From NCBI GenBank assembly GCA_961205875.1, contig OY540810.1:7874001-7938000 (forward strand): a stretch of DNA of 64,000 nucleotides, read 5' to 3'. The notes beneath the pieces were generated by a model, which did not search any database, was not told where the DNA came from, and saw nothing but the letters and a program-made list of their open reading frames with translations. Each line of letters starts with the position of its first letter. Position 1 is the first letter of the stretch. Source of the DNA: Sialis fuliginosa. Its lineage: Eukaryota; Arthropoda; Insecta; Megaloptera; Sialidae. Below are positions 41,282 to 53,609 of this stretch, piece after piece. Both the position numbers and the translations under genes were made by a program.

Positions 41282-41817
41282 TTAATAGGGTTCAGTAAGC
41301 AATTTGCAAACAGACACTCCACGCTTGCTTAAGAACGAAGCCACAGTTGAGCGTGTAAGAGACAGTTTTACAGAAGACCCAAGTATTCAAAGGTGGTCAG
41401 GACGTCATTCCGGTATATTCTGAAAACCTTAAACATGTTTCCATATAAAATCCAGTTGGTAAAACAGCTGGGGCCACCAGATTATGCCCACAGATTGTAA
41501 TATGCCGTCATATTTTAAGAATTAGCAAGGGAAGATCCCGAATTTATTCATAAGGTGATAATGTTAGATGAATCACATTTTCATCAACAAAAAAAAACGC
41601 CAAGACTTAGAGTTCGAAAAGCCCTAAAACTATTCAGCAAAAGGAATTGCACCCCCTTAAGTGTCGTCGGATAATTTCTTACGCCGTAATGACGTCGATA
41701 TGCTCGTTGAGTAAGAATTATTGATTCTGGGTTTCGATAGTAAAATTTCACAATTTTTGTTCGCTGTTCGACCGTGAATTTTTTCATGATGAATTTCTAA
41801 GGTCTTCTCTATAAAAT

Positions 41818-42404
41818 AAGTAAAGAAAAATTAATTAAAAAAAAAAGTTATTTAAATTTCAGACATCTTCGTGACTTTTGGTTCAACCTGTATAAATATA
41901 TATATAGGTATTACTAATTACTCGTAAGTATATAGTACTTACATATCATATTTCTGTTCTCATCATTAAAGTTTTACTTATTGATGAGAATAAATAATTA
42001 TTAGTTGCAAAAAGTAATTGCAATATTTCGTATAATAAAAAAATACAGTAACTAGATATATTTGTTCTATGGTTTCGTTATACACTAATATAAACAATCA
42101 TCTTTGAATAATAGTAGTTGATCGTAAAACGGTATCAGATTTCTCATGAATGTATATTTTCCACCATTGTTATAATAATTCAGGTGGAAGCTATGTTTTA
42201 ACACACGATATCCTCCATATATTAGTTCATGTTTAATAAAAAACATTTTATTACATATTTCTTAAGAATTAAAATGGTAAATGTAAATACAACTTTTAAT
42301 TTAAATAGATGTTTTTCTATAAAAAGTAGGCAAAATTTAACATGTTACATCTTCAATTAAAATAGACAAAATGCCATCATACAAAAAGGATTTTGAAACT
42401 TGTA
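41818..42404. other. Right flank of mariner remnant and AT-rich DNA
   Basis: TTCGTGACTTTTGGTTCAAC followed by CTG at about 41870-41892 looks like the outer end of the right mariner copy, as the complement reads CAGGTTGAACCAAAAG. No matching left end was found. Beyond it nothing is recognised. Confidence 0.4.
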
Positions 42405-42711
42405 TGTCCGGTATTATAAACGAGCTAGCAAATTTTGCCAGCTTGCAAGCACTTCCAAATGAGGTTTAAAACGTATCTGACAGTTCTATTTAAGTTTCAT
42501 GAAATGTTTGACAATTTTTGCGCACGCTTGGTATGTAAACACCAACGGTATTAAAACAGTGGTGATATTATGAAAATTATTTTGTACGCTCAAAGTCGCC
42601 AACTGTGTTACAATTAGTTGAAGTATCACTGCTCTAAATTCCATAGCAATACCCTATTTGAGAGTGCTTGCAAGCTAACAAATTTTGCGAACTCCTTTAT
42701 AATACCGGACA
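42405..42711. mobile_element. MITE with TGTCCGGTATTATAAA ends
   Basis: The left end TGTCCGGTATTATAAACGAG and the complement of the right end (TGTCCGGTATTATAAAGGAG) match for about 50 bp, including GCTTGCAAGCACT. The flanks carry GTA on both sides (42402-42404 and 42712-42714), a possible 3-bp duplication. At 307 bp there is no coding capacity. Confidence 0.75.
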
Positions 42712-44080
42712 GTAATGTCTACTTTTTAATGTTAATAAAATAATTTAACCAATCTAAGCGAATTTTAGTAATTAATTAACTATATAGATTTATGTGTGTG
42801 TAAATTATATTAAAAAAGTTTACACTGATAACAGGTTAGTTTATCCCCCCAAAAATTGACCTTCTGGCCTAAAAGTTTTATATATACGTAAAAAAGCTCT
42901 GCTGACAAATTAAAGTTTATAAAATTCTACACAAGAGGGTACCTTAACCCTTTTTTCATATCATAAACGTTATTAAAACACCAAGCGAAATGCGTTATAC
43001 GAAAGTGCGGTTTACAATTCTGAAATTTTTTGCATACATATAAAATTGAATAACTTCGGAACAAATGAATGGATCTAAATAAAATAAAATACTTGTTAAA
43101 GAAGAAGAATACGGCTTTATTTTGTATATGTTAGTTTTTTCGTATTTACTTAAAAGTCTAAAGAAATAGAAAAAAAATGTTTTTCGACGTCATGTTACAA
43201 TTAAAAATGTATATTTTTATTATTCGTGAATTTATTATAATGGCTATTTCTAGATGTTATATTAAATAAATTAAAAATAGTTTATTTTACCAATGGGAAT
43301 ATTTTTTTTTTATTAACAAAGGATAATTTGTTTTATTTAAAACTTTGCCAATTATCTACAAATTATAAATACAATACCTAACTGTACTGATGTAATTTTT
43401 TAATGAATCATGTTAAACATATTCAAAACTTATATACATATTATTATATTTCCTTTTTAAAATCACACACGCAGTTAATATTCTTATATTAAATTAATAA
43501 ATTAAAATATATTTAATTTAATTTAAATTGAAAGTTGTGAACCGTTAAGGTTTGTCTGTCTAAATGTATTTAGTAGTTACAAGGTAACTAACATTTAATT
43601 ACACTTAACTTTACAATCTAATTATTGTATTTAATGGTGAGAAAAAATGTGTGTATACACGAATATTCATGCAAGATAATTTATAGTGGAGCAGGGCCGG
43701 TTTAGCTCGACATATCGGATATCACAAAAAGTATTATTTTGCGAAAATAGTAAATTTTCAAATTATAGAAATATTCAATATTTTATTTTTAAAATATTGT
43801 TCTTAGAATTAAATCAATGATTTAAAAATCACTTATGGATTCGTTAAGTTGATAAATATTTTAAATGAACACCGCACTATTTCTATACATAAAATAGATT
43901 CCAACCGATTTTTTTTTAAATTTCGTAAACAATTGGACGTGTCAACCACAAAAAAATGTGTGGAGTTGAAGCATACCTTATAATAAAGCAGATAACGTAT
44001 TATGCGATTATACCAAAGTGTAGAAAGAGAAGGAATGTGTTTGTGAATCGCGTTTAAGGCCGTAAACAAACCAAAAAGCA
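42712..44080. other. Gene-free AT-rich stretch
   Basis: No coding signal is seen. A CAGGGCCGGTTTAG word at 43692 resembles a hAT terminus and has a short inverted partner ending at 44839, but the flanks do not form a duplication. Confidence 0.35.
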
Positions 44081-44616
44081 CAAGGTTAGTATATGTATAG
44101 GTTGCCTCATAACTTTTTGACCAATCAGCGGCTGCGTGTGACGACGTCACCCTGAGGAACCTTTAAACGTTGTTTCATATATTAAGTTTTTTTTCAAATT
44201 ATTTCGAATTTTTGGATATTTGTATTTAAAAAAAGTAAATATTATTGTTTATTACAGAAGCACAAATTATTACATATAATATTTCTTCATAAAAACTTTA
44301 AAATGATGTCAGAAATCAATGCTTAAAGAAAATACATTTCTTGGTTACATATAAAAAAACACTTGTTTAAAACCTTTAAAACTATAAATTATAATAATAA
44401 AATAATAAAAATTTAGATTTAAAACTCAGTACACTATCAATATTAAATGAAAATATTTAAAAACAACTTACAATAAATCAGATTAACTAAAATAAAGAGT
44501 AAATATAGTTTGACAGCCATTTATAATGTCAAAGAGTTCCTCACGATGACGCGTTCTCCCCTCTCATGCCTCTCCCCGCCAGAGTTATGAGGCAACCTAT
44601 TACTTTACTAACCTTG
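44081..44616. mobile_element. MITE with perfect 9-bp duplication, copy 2 (relative of the Raf-upstream element)
   Basis: The ends CAAGGTTAGTATATGTATAG and the complement of CAAGGTTAGTAAAGTAATAG are the same pair as at 14664-15182 but in the opposite orientation. The perfect 9-bp duplication CAAAAAGCA lies at 44072-44080 and 44617-44625. Over about 500 bp the two copies differ by scattered changes and one ~10-bp insertion, so the family moved relatively recently. Confidence 0.9.
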
Positions 44617-47600
44617 CAAAAAGCACATTTCCTCTCTTTCTACTTCTATATAGTATATCGCACAAAACCGTATCTGCTTTATTATTAGGTATAGGTGTAT
44701 TGAATCAACAGTTCGCAAAAGTGATTTTTGAATTATTTTTTTGGGTTTATTTACTGATACGTTTAATTGCTTACGACCTATTATATGTAGAAAAACTGCG
44801 ATCTCCTTTAAATTTTCTCAGAGTTTTAATTCGGCCCTGTAAAACTAGGACCGACCCAAAGAAGTAATGTTAACTAAAGGTGTTCGTGTATTTTATATAT
44901 ACACACCAATTAACTTAATATAAATATTTAGACAATAATTATATTACTTAGTGCATGTTTTATCATTAGATAAATAATTTGTAAATATATTGTTTAAGTG
45001 AGAAATAGTATACCGTATTTTTTACGGTTCATTATATTTTTTATTATAAGAATATTAGGTATTGTTCTCATAGTAAAGACTTTTATTTGATAATTATTAT
45101 GTAAGCTTTTACTTTTTAAATAAGTGATAGTTAATTATTGTGGCGTGTCTTCTGAAATAGGCTCAGAGAAAAAGTGTTTTATTAATTTTTTGTCTGCTAA
45201 TTACATTATTACATTTCATCTTATTAACCGATTTCAAAAAAAGTAGGGGGTTCTCTATTCTGCTGTATATATATATTTTTTCCTTTATTTGAAAGAGTAT
45301 ACTTCCGCGGTAATCCTATATGAATTGAAGAAAACATATTTAGGTCTACAGTAGATACTATTAAAAAATTCAGAACAAATGGAAATTTAAAAAAATCTTT
45401 GATATACAGAGAGAGTCATATCAGGTGGAAACTACTTGAACAGTTTATTAAGAAAAAAATTCATATAAACATGTGACCGGAAACTCTTCGTGAGGGAGCT
45501 ACAGATTCTCAAAAATTTTGTCTCAAATTAGTTTTTATTTAATAATTTGAGAACCCATTGTGATACAGTACTTTTTGACACCCGGTTTAATATTATACGT
45601 GTTATCTATTTCAGTATCAACCAATGACCAGTATATATGGGGCCAGTCCGACCAGTGGGCCCATTGAGTTATACATATCTAGTTTTTTTTACTCTTAATT
45701 TTTTTCATAAAAGATCAGTTTTTCTCAATGTGGCCGTCCGCCGCCCCTTCTGAACTGGAACCCAAAGCAGTCGCCCAGCCTTCCTCCCTAAAGCCAGCAT
45801 TGCTGTTATACACTAACAAAATAAGCAACGAATTTTAATAAATATAAAAATTTTAAACATCAAGTATTCTTTTTTCCAAAGCTTACTTGACTTTTTAATA
45901 TTGCACTCAAGTGATTGTTGTAGTTTTGGCTGACGCCTCGACTAACAAAAATATTTTAGTTTTCCATGGCAATTGTGATTTTTATTCAATAATGATTAAA
46001 ATGCGTTGTATCTTTGTTATGAGTTGTTTTATTATCAAAAATACGAAAAGCTTTGTGATCATTTTCAAAAGAAAAATTATTCTACGATTTCAAAATTTTC
46101 ACTCGATCTTTCTTTTTATAATCGGTTTAGTATTAATACGTGTTTAATACTAAACTGATTATTATTAGAATACGACCATATACTTCAAAGATACGCCATA
46201 TACTTCCCAGTATTTTTTTAAAGTGGGTTTTATTTTTTTCTTAAAAAGTTTTTTTATTTCTATAGTATACTTATATTATACAATAAGTTGCCTATCTGGC
46301 GATGTAGTTAAATATTGTCTCTGAGATTGATGTAATTTATACGAAAAAAATATACATTTGTTCATATATATACGGTTGTATTTGTGATAACGTTGTGCTA
46401 GAAAATATTACCCTACATTGTGTTATTTTAGTGCTAAATATAGATGTCATTACGTTTTATTTTGCCCCTACTTTACTTGCAACCCCCATTCCACCATCAC
46501 TTTTGTTCAACACTGTTAATAATCTAGAATGTAATGATGTCCCTTTACTATCTTTGGAATTGCTGCAGCCATAAAATCACCCCATTTTGTTATTTTCCTG
46601 TACATTACAGTGACGTATAACATGACAACGTTTTATTTTTATATAACAAAAACGTTATTTATCTGATATTTCCGTTTATATTAAAAATGTAATTGTATAC
46701 AAGTCAAATTTTATATTTGTTGTTTATTATTTGTATTCAGTTTATATTACCTTATAACAATATTTCAATTTAAAAATAAACAAATTTTTTAATATATCCG
46801 AAATTACAGTTAATTAATTAACAGACTATAATATTCGAGAGCTCGATATTGTTAGGAAAGTATTTGACTTACAAAATTTTATTTTTTTGGAGGAAGGGAT
46901 TTTTATTCGATAAGATTTTAGTACCTGTAAACTTACTTCAAAAATACCGAATTTGTCAAAAATTTCATATATTGTTGCAGTTTTTTGTTCGTAAAAGAAA
47001 TCAAAAATCAATTTTTATCAAAATGCAATCTATAGTTTCAACCTTTGCACTGTAGGCCCTATAATTAACTAACTGCACAAAAGGTCTTAATTATAAAAAT
47101 TGGATTTGTTCTAAATATGTATCTAGTCAACAACTAGATAAGTATGGATGTTGGAAATTAGTTTTTATTTTTTTGAAATTTATAATAAGTTTGTCTTTTG
47201 ATTTTTGAAAGGTCTCTTAGACAGTGAAATTTTTTTACATTTTAGAAATATACTATTCCTAAGCAAAAACAAATTTCGCGAGTGACAAGTTTTTGGTCGA
47301 TTGGAGAACTTCAATTTAAGTAAAATATATTTTTATTTTGACAAATATATCAATTATTATTCTAGATTAGTTTGCATAGTTATTTCAGATATGTCTACCG
47401 ATACAAATCAGTTGAAAATCAGATTAGATCTAGATTATTAAAGTCTTTAGTTATAATTATTACTCGACATTCATTTTAAACGCAAAAAATTGTAACTGTA
47501 CAACTGCGTGCTAACTGAGGCCATTTATTCATTTAAATATTTTTGTCTTGCTAGAATTAAATTTGAGACCATATTGCTTCGGGGAATTGCGAACTCAACC

Positions 47601-47790
47601 ATTTGAGGGTGTAAGTTTTCCTAAACTTTTTTTGATGCAATGTAAAAAACTACCGGCCTGCGAATAAGTTAGAATATTTTGTAAATATTATTTTATTATT
47701 TATTAATATTTCAATATTCGTCCGCCCCTGTTCTAAAATATAGGTACTATATATTTTTGATTTGAATTTTTTTTTAATTTATAACCTATT
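44617..47790. other. Gene-free stretch with repeat fragments and a small hairpin
   Basis: At about 45230-45340 a word AACCGATTTCAAAAAAAGTA followed by GAAAGAGTATACTTCCGCGG is shared with 52370-52480 (ACCGACTTAAAAAAAGAAGA, GAAAGAGTATACTTCCGAGG), two fragments of one dispersed repeat. About 45620-45800 is GC-richer and ends with a GCCAGCATTGCTG-like element terminus. A hairpin lies at 46118-46163. No gene is recognised. Confidence 0.4.
46118..46163. repeat. 46-nt inverted repeat (short hairpin)
   Basis: The arms ATAATCGGTTTAGTATTA and TAATACTAAACTGATTAT pair with a single G-T type mismatch around a loop ATACGTGTT. It is followed by A/T sequence rather than a T-run. No role can be assigned. Confidence 0.6.
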
Positions 47791-47890
47791 AGCTGTACTC
47801 GCGGCTTCGCTCGCGTGGACTACGGAATTATTATTTAGAATTTCGAAAAATATAGTTGAATTAAGTACAAACACGATTAGTTATAAATAA
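47791..47890 (+). repeat. Truncated copy of the GCGGCTTCGCTCGCGT repeat
   Basis: The sequence ATTAGCTGTACTCGCGGCTT followed by CGCTCGCGTGGACTACGG and AAGTACAAACACGATTAGTT matches the first ~100 bp of the repeat at 29734. It then ends, and a small MITE begins soon after. Confidence 0.6.
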
Positions 47891-47925
47891 ATGTAAATTT
47901 TGTAGATTTTAAGATTTATTTCAAA

Positions 47926-48039
47926 TGATGGTTTTACACCAAAAAGATTTTGTCAAAATGGCAACAAAACTTATACAAGATTTATATATCCGAATTATAA
48001 AATAAAATAAAACATTGTCTTTTTGGTGTAAAACCACCA
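47926..48039. mobile_element. Tiny MITE with GGTTTTACACC ends
   Basis: TGATGGTTTTACACCAAAAA at the left and the complement of the right end (TGGTGGTTTTACACCAAAAA) form inverted repeats of about 22 bp around ~70 bp. No clear duplication was found. The class is unknown. Confidence 0.55.
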
Positions 48040-48916
48040 TAATACATTCAACCGTTTCTTCTTTACAAGTTATATTACTAATTTAAAGTGACTCACGGTT
48101 TTAGCTATATTTCGTATTTAATTACACGAGGGACGCCACTGGCTTGTATATTTTAGGGTCCACTTGCTTGCAGTCAGATGCAGCGATTATATAACGTGAT
48201 TGGGGTCTCAGAGTCCCCCAACAATAAACACTTGACATTCTGTGCGCGTCTTGTTCCATCCCCTCTGGTTTCCTTCAACCCCTCCTCTAACCCACCGAGA
48301 GATTTGCGATTAGTTTTTTGTTTGATTTTGTTTAAGTGTTTTTCTGCATCCGTTATAATATTTTTTTACACATTCTCACATTTTCTCTTTACATGTTACT
48401 TACATAATAATAATATATGCAATGGAATTGTTGCTTGTCGATTAAATCACATTCTTATAAAAAAACTTATTTATCACAGGTATGATGTTATAATTGTTTA
48501 AAAAACTATTTTGTAATCTTGTTTTATAAGAAAAGATTAGAATAAAATAGAAATAAAATATGTCTCATGGATAAATCTCACTTTCGTCTGTCCGTTCGTC
48601 ATAACAAAATATCTCGTTAGTTATAAATTTGAAATTTTAGCTGAACTTGTAAAAAAGTTATGACCCCTAGATTTTGGATTTTTTTTAGAGAGCTAAAGCT
48701 AGCAATGATATCAAATCATTAGAATTTGACTAAATTTAATTTTTTTTCTTATCTCTTTTTCTTTTCTCAGTAACTAGTAACTACTAGCTCAAAATATCTG
48801 AAAAAATTAGTAACAGGGCTCTTTGGTGATACTGCCAACGACAAGTACTAAAGTCAACGATATTAATTTAAATTTTAGAGAAAATAGGAGGCAACACACA
48901 TTTTTATACTTATATA
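48040..48916. other. Gene-free stretch with a GC-richer patch
   Basis: About 48125-48310 is GC-richer (GGGTCCACTTGCTTGCAGTC, CATCCCCTCTGGTTTCCTTC). It carries a 107-codon frame (48178-48501) with no recognisable domain and a hydrophobic, low-quality composition. It may be a non-coding exon or a regulatory patch, or chance. Confidence 0.3.
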
Positions 48917-49476
48917 AGGTACTGGCACCAGTCTTGGATATGACCCCAGTAACGGCTATTTTTTAATTAAATGTACAGAATTAGAAATATTTGATGATAT
49001 TTGATTACTACCATTTCTGAATATTAATCTATATAGGTATATTTAACTGTCTTAAAGCGTGACTTGATGACAATCGGCCAATAGGTGTCAAAATGGTGGA
49101 CATTTATACTAATTATTAGTATAATTTGTTTATTAATTATTATATTATCATAGCAACTGTTTTACATTGTTTCAAATTTAACAATTCTTTCTTTTATATC
49201 TTTTGTGCCGTAGTACCTACTTACCTATCATTTTGTAATATTTACCAAGTGTCCATCACTGCGTGCTCATAACTGGTTTTATTTTATCCATTACTGGAGA
49301 ATAAACATAATCAAAATAAAAGGCTATAATTTAAAAAAACGAACTATATTTGCGGATTTTGGTAATTAAATTGATTAAATAAAGAGTTACTTACTTGTTT
49401 TATTAGTAACATGAGTTGATGAGAATTACAAAAAAAGAAGCTTGTCAATCACAAAAACAGTCAACCTTGCTCTTAT
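48917..49476. mobile_element. AGGTACTGGCACCAG MITE family, copy 3 (right end missing)
   Basis: It starts AGGTACTGGCACCAGTCTTG after TA and aligns with the other copies up to CAACCTTGCTCTTAT. There the final ~30 bp, including the terminal repeat, are absent. It has an insertion in the middle relative to copies 1 and 2, as does copy 4. Confidence 0.8.
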
Positions 49477-51177
49477 GTTATTTCTAAACCTTGGCATGTG
49501 AGGTGTCAAAATGTAGATCTCAATTAGTAAAATTTGACACTATTTTTATTTTCTTGCTAAAAAATGGCACATGTACCTAAATGGCATATTTAAAAAAATA
49601 TATTACATATAATGCACATTATTCATTATATTTTTATAATATATGTATATATAATCAAATCAAAAGCAATATTATTAAAATATTTGTAAAAAACCAGACA
49701 GAATTATCAAAAATAAAAAAGGCATAATTCATCTATCTAATTAGTAAATAATCATAAAATTATGTATGATAACAGTAAATATACGCATTATGCATACCTA
49801 GAATTCATTATGACTAATTTCAGAAGAAAATGTATTATTAGTTATTAATTAACCAGTAGAAAACTGTTAATTAATTAATCTGTATGTGTATATATGTGTT
49901 TGTAGGTTGTTTGAAAATATCAACAAACACCACCTGCATATTTTAAATATTACGGACTTTTTTTGTCGGAAAAATGAACGCTCATATTTACTCATTAGCG
50001 ATGACCGACAACTTGTAGTTCTGTGTATATAAATCATACTTAAAACAAGGATTACATTTTTGTGTACCACTAAAAATAAATGTTTAAAAATCTGCAAATG
50101 AAGAGTAATTGCAGTATATAGCACGATTGGAATGTTAAATATCTGTAATTATATTCAATTAACAATAGTATAATGATCAGATTGATATGGTAATTCTTTA
50201 ATGATTTTTGATTGTATCTTGGACATGAATGTCAATACACAATCAATAATATTGAATTTTTGTATTGTTTATAAACAAATAAACATATATTTTTAAAATT
50301 ATATAATCCACCAAAAATATATGATATAGAAGTTATGGTTTAAAAATCCGTTAACTATAAGCAACTTATTGATTTTCATTTTATAAATGTCGAAACGTTC
50401 AAGACGTAGATTAATAATACAGAATGTTTCTTAAGTACACAAATGTATAAGACGTATATTTTTGTATATTTTATGTCATATAATTTTTCAATTCAGGAAA
50501 AAATTAAAAATTAATAAAATACTATATAACTAGGTATATATTGGCCCCATGCTAAAAATATACAAAGAAATAATCCGGTGCGTATTTCGAATTAGTATTT
50601 TTAAATTTTGTATAAAAATTAAATGGTAAACCAATAGCAATTTATCTGGATACTTTATCGGTGTTTTTTTGTTCGATACTATCTTTGGTGAATTTAACAC
50701 GATGAAGCACTATGATTTACTTGGTAGATGTATTTTTGAACGTAGTCTTTCGTGGTTGTTCTAATTGTTTGAATATTATGTTTTATCCCACATCACATTT
50801 TTGTTGTACTAGACGTTTCTACCAATATCTTGTGGTCATAGGTCACTGCACAATAACCACTTACAGCGAGCAGTATTGACCACACCCGAACAACTTTTAT
50901 CGACTGCAGACAACCACACAATAAAAACAAAATAATCATAAATATTAAATATGAATAACAAATAACTATATCGATCGTGAATATGTCACCCTGGTCACCG
51001 ACTGACTGGCAATGATTGAAGAATGCGATGTGAACAATGAGTGGTTGCACTTGACCACCGACGCAGACAATATTGTCGGTGATACCGACCACGCAATTCG
51101 ACTTCAATCATAACAAAAAAAAAGTGGTTACGCAGTGGTCGTCTGAATTGATGCAAGATAAAACTTAAAAATACTAA
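49477..51177. other. Gene-free stretch with repeat R1 copy 3
   Basis: About 50570-50745 is a divergent copy of repeat R1 (AATCCGGTGCGTATTTCGAA, then TTTACTTGGTAGATGTATTT). Between about 50780 and 51130 the base composition is more balanced (GTGGTCATAGGTCACTGCAC, ATGTCACCCTGGTCACCGAC) with GTGGTC/GACCAC words recurring in both orientations, a loosely palindromic patch of unknown origin. No gene is seen. Confidence 0.4.
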
Positions 51178-51630
51178 CAAGGATCCATCAATTTGGGCTA
51201 CGGACTTTGAGCGAAATCACCTATACCATAGCTTAGGCCTACCATAGACTAGCTCCATTGTATGTTCCATTTTAGCTAATGGGAGGAAAAGTTTTTTGTA
51301 ATTTTGATTTGAATATTCCCAGAATAGAAAAATTTTAATTTTACACTTATAGTAAACTGCTGATTTCTGCAAATTTTTGTATGATAAGTGTATTATAATT
51401 TCATTATATCGCAAAATAAACGTCAGATTCGCTTTTCTTATTCCAAAAAAACCCCCCAATACATATTTTCAGACATGGAGAATGGAATTGTATGGAATAT
51501 TCTGGAAATATTCAAATCGAAATTACAAAAAACTTTTCCTTCCATTAGCCAAAATGGAACATGCAATGGAGCTAGTCTATGGTATAGGTGATTTCGTTTA
51601 AAGACCGTAACCCATATTGATGGATCCTTG
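51178..51630. mobile_element. PIF/Harbinger-like MITE with long inverted arms
   Basis: The left arm starts CAAGGATCCATCAATTTGGG and the complement of the right arm starts CAAGGATCCATCAATATGGG. The arms pair for ~145 bp, including CTAGCTCCATTG and TTTTGTAATTTTGATTTGAA-like words. A TAA duplication lies at 51175-51177 and 51631-51633. The short open frames on both strands here only reflect the inverted repeats. Confidence 0.78.
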
Positions 51631-53609
51631 TAAGTTTAAACATAATTGTTTTAGTTTTAAATATATGCAAAAGAAGCAAAGAAAAATTCCAAAAATTAAA
51701 AAATCTACAGAATTTTAAATGACCCATTACTTTAAAATGGAAGATTATCTACATTTTAACACCACACTGGATATTAGAAAAATGTCACCACAAAATCATT
51801 ATTACCTTGGTATCAGTTGTACCATATCAGTATGATTTTTTATTGCATTCTTTTTGAATAATTTCATGAATTTAAGTATACATACGGATGCAAATAACAA
51901 AAAATCACAAGGTCGAACATTCTAATGTATTTGTTTATAGGCCACACAAGGTACAGGTAACATTAGAATACTTGACCTTGTGTTCTTTGATTTTTATTTA
52001 AATTTAGAACTGTTCATTGATTCTTTGCAAAACTGGAGATGCTAAAGTGCTGTTAATGTTTGTAATGAAATATGTATTTATTTATTAGTTCAGGGACGTA
52101 TACCTACTTTCGAACGTTTTGCTGATCATATTTGCTCATATGTATATTTATTATATGTATGTAGCTATATAACATAAGTATGAATAAAATATGTTGATTC
52201 TTTTACAATTAGCATCGTTATTACTTTTAATAAGGTTCACTATGTAATACTAATATAATTTAAATACTAGTATAATACTGTCTAGTATTTCTAAATTCTT
52301 GATGATTAACTTGTGGAGTCGAAACATTTATCAAATGGCTTTGTTTTATTGTAATTTAGGTGTATTTTTAACCGACTTAAAAAAAGAAGAGGTGCTCAAT
52401 TCGGCTGTGGATATTTTTTATTTAGTTTTGTTTTATTGAAAGAGTATACTTCCGAGGTGGTTTCATATAAATTTTGGATACGCTACTAAAAAAAATAAAA
52501 AAATAAAATCGACTTAAAAATTTTTCTAGAAACACTGAAAAGTGTAAAAAATGTAAAAATGTTTTGGAAGAAAAAAATAAAACCGACTTCAAAAACTGTT
52601 AAATTTAATTATTATATAGGTATAAGTACTTTTTAGTGCTTTTAAGTTTTTTAAGTGGTTTATTTAAAGTTTTTCTTATTGAGTTTGAAATAATTGGATT
52701 TAAGATAATTATTTGCGGTTTTGATTTTTTTTTTACAATATACAAATTAATCATCATTTTGATTTTGATGTTTTAAATCGCATTGTCAGTAAAATTGTTT
52801 TCATAAAAAATAACACTACTAGATTGTACTAAAATAAATACTTGTATTTGAAAATCAGTAAATCTAACTTTAGTTATTATGTTAATAATTTATAAAAAAA
52901 GTTATAATTAGAAAACTCCGGGCTTAAAAAATATGTTTGGATACATCAGATAAAAGCAGTTTCTTTTTATATGTAAAATATAAAAATCAATCAATCAATA
53001 GCAGAAACAAATTCACGGGGAACATATTAGATGCATCAGATTTGTTGAAATTTATAATTCCACATTATTTCTATAACACATTAAAAGTTTATTTTTTATT
53101 TTTAGATGGATGACGTTAAAACTAGTTTATGTTATACATTATGTTTTATAATAAAAATGTGTTCCTTTTTTCAATCGATTATTGCGTACTTTGCCGATGA
53201 AAAGCTTATGTTTGTTTTTGAAATGTCAGATTCTTGTTTCGTAATCTGTACAAGGATGAGAAATGTATTTAAATACTAAAATAATAATCTATGAAGATAT
53301 GATATTTAGAAATTTTTAATTTTTTACAAATATTTACATAAATCTTAGTTTTGACGTAGAACTATTTCTTTCTTCCATGACGGTACTAAGCGGTAACCCC
53401 GGAAATACGAATGCAAAGAAAATATATCACTTTTTAACATCTTATATCTGCGGAACTAATAATCGTAGAGCAATAAATAATACGCCAATAGATAGATTAT
53501 AAAGTCTAATTTTAAATAAAATTAATTTTAACCATCCATCTCCCAATTCTTAAACATAGTAGCATAAAAAAGTTAATTTTATTTTTCATAGATTTATTTT
53601 TAAATATTC
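51631..53609. other. Gene-free AT-rich stretch
   Basis: It contains the 51906-51982 hairpin and the 52370-52480 dispersed fragment related to 45230-45340. Otherwise it is AT-rich DNA without coding signal. Confidence 0.4.
51906..51982. ncRNA. Precursor-microRNA-like hairpin, unproven
   Basis: The arms CACAAGGTCGAACATTCTAATGT and (complement of the 3' arm) CACAAGGTCAAGTATTCTAATGT pair as a 9-bp and a 10-bp helix split by a 4-base internal loop, with a terminal loop of about 30 nt. The total of 77 nt suits a pre-miRNA, but a tiny MITE would look the same. No expression evidence is available from sequence. Confidence 0.3.

Larger units (their letters stand above)
39796..41817. mobile_element. 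Rearranged mariner-like element with inverted 5' ends and two nested insertions
   Basis: A transposase 5' region begins at ATG 39820 on the plus strand (MEKFTIE, then a stop; later stops too). It is repeated inverted at the right, where the minus strand from 41787 still reads MKKFTVEQRTKIVKFYYRNP followed by ILTQRAYRRHYGVRN, a typical mariner-family helix-turn-helix. Between them, with the nested insertions removed, plus-strand fragments resemble the continuation of such a transposase (TGSVSNLQTDTPR, ERVRDSFTEDPSIQ, FPYKIQLVKQLGPPD-like, EDPEFIHKVIMLDESHFH). The sequence ends around 41590, where the inverted copy starts. Insertions lie at 39895-40449 and 40543-41281. The element is dead: stops, a missing C-terminal half and a foldback structure. 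Confidence 0.75.

Noticed and set aside
43692..44839. A possible hAT-type element CAGGGCCGG...CGGCCCTG enclosing the 44-kb MITE
   Set aside because: Only about nine terminal bases pair and the 8-bp flanks (TAGTGGAG and TAAAACTA) do not match.
48178..48501. 107-codon frame in a GC-richer patch
   Set aside because: No recognisable domain, hydrophobic AT-driven C-terminal part and no neighbouring exon; kept only as a note on the patch.
51217..51601. Overlapping short frames on both strands with similar peptide ends
   Set aside because: The similarity arises from the inverted arms of the Harbinger-like MITE, not from genes.
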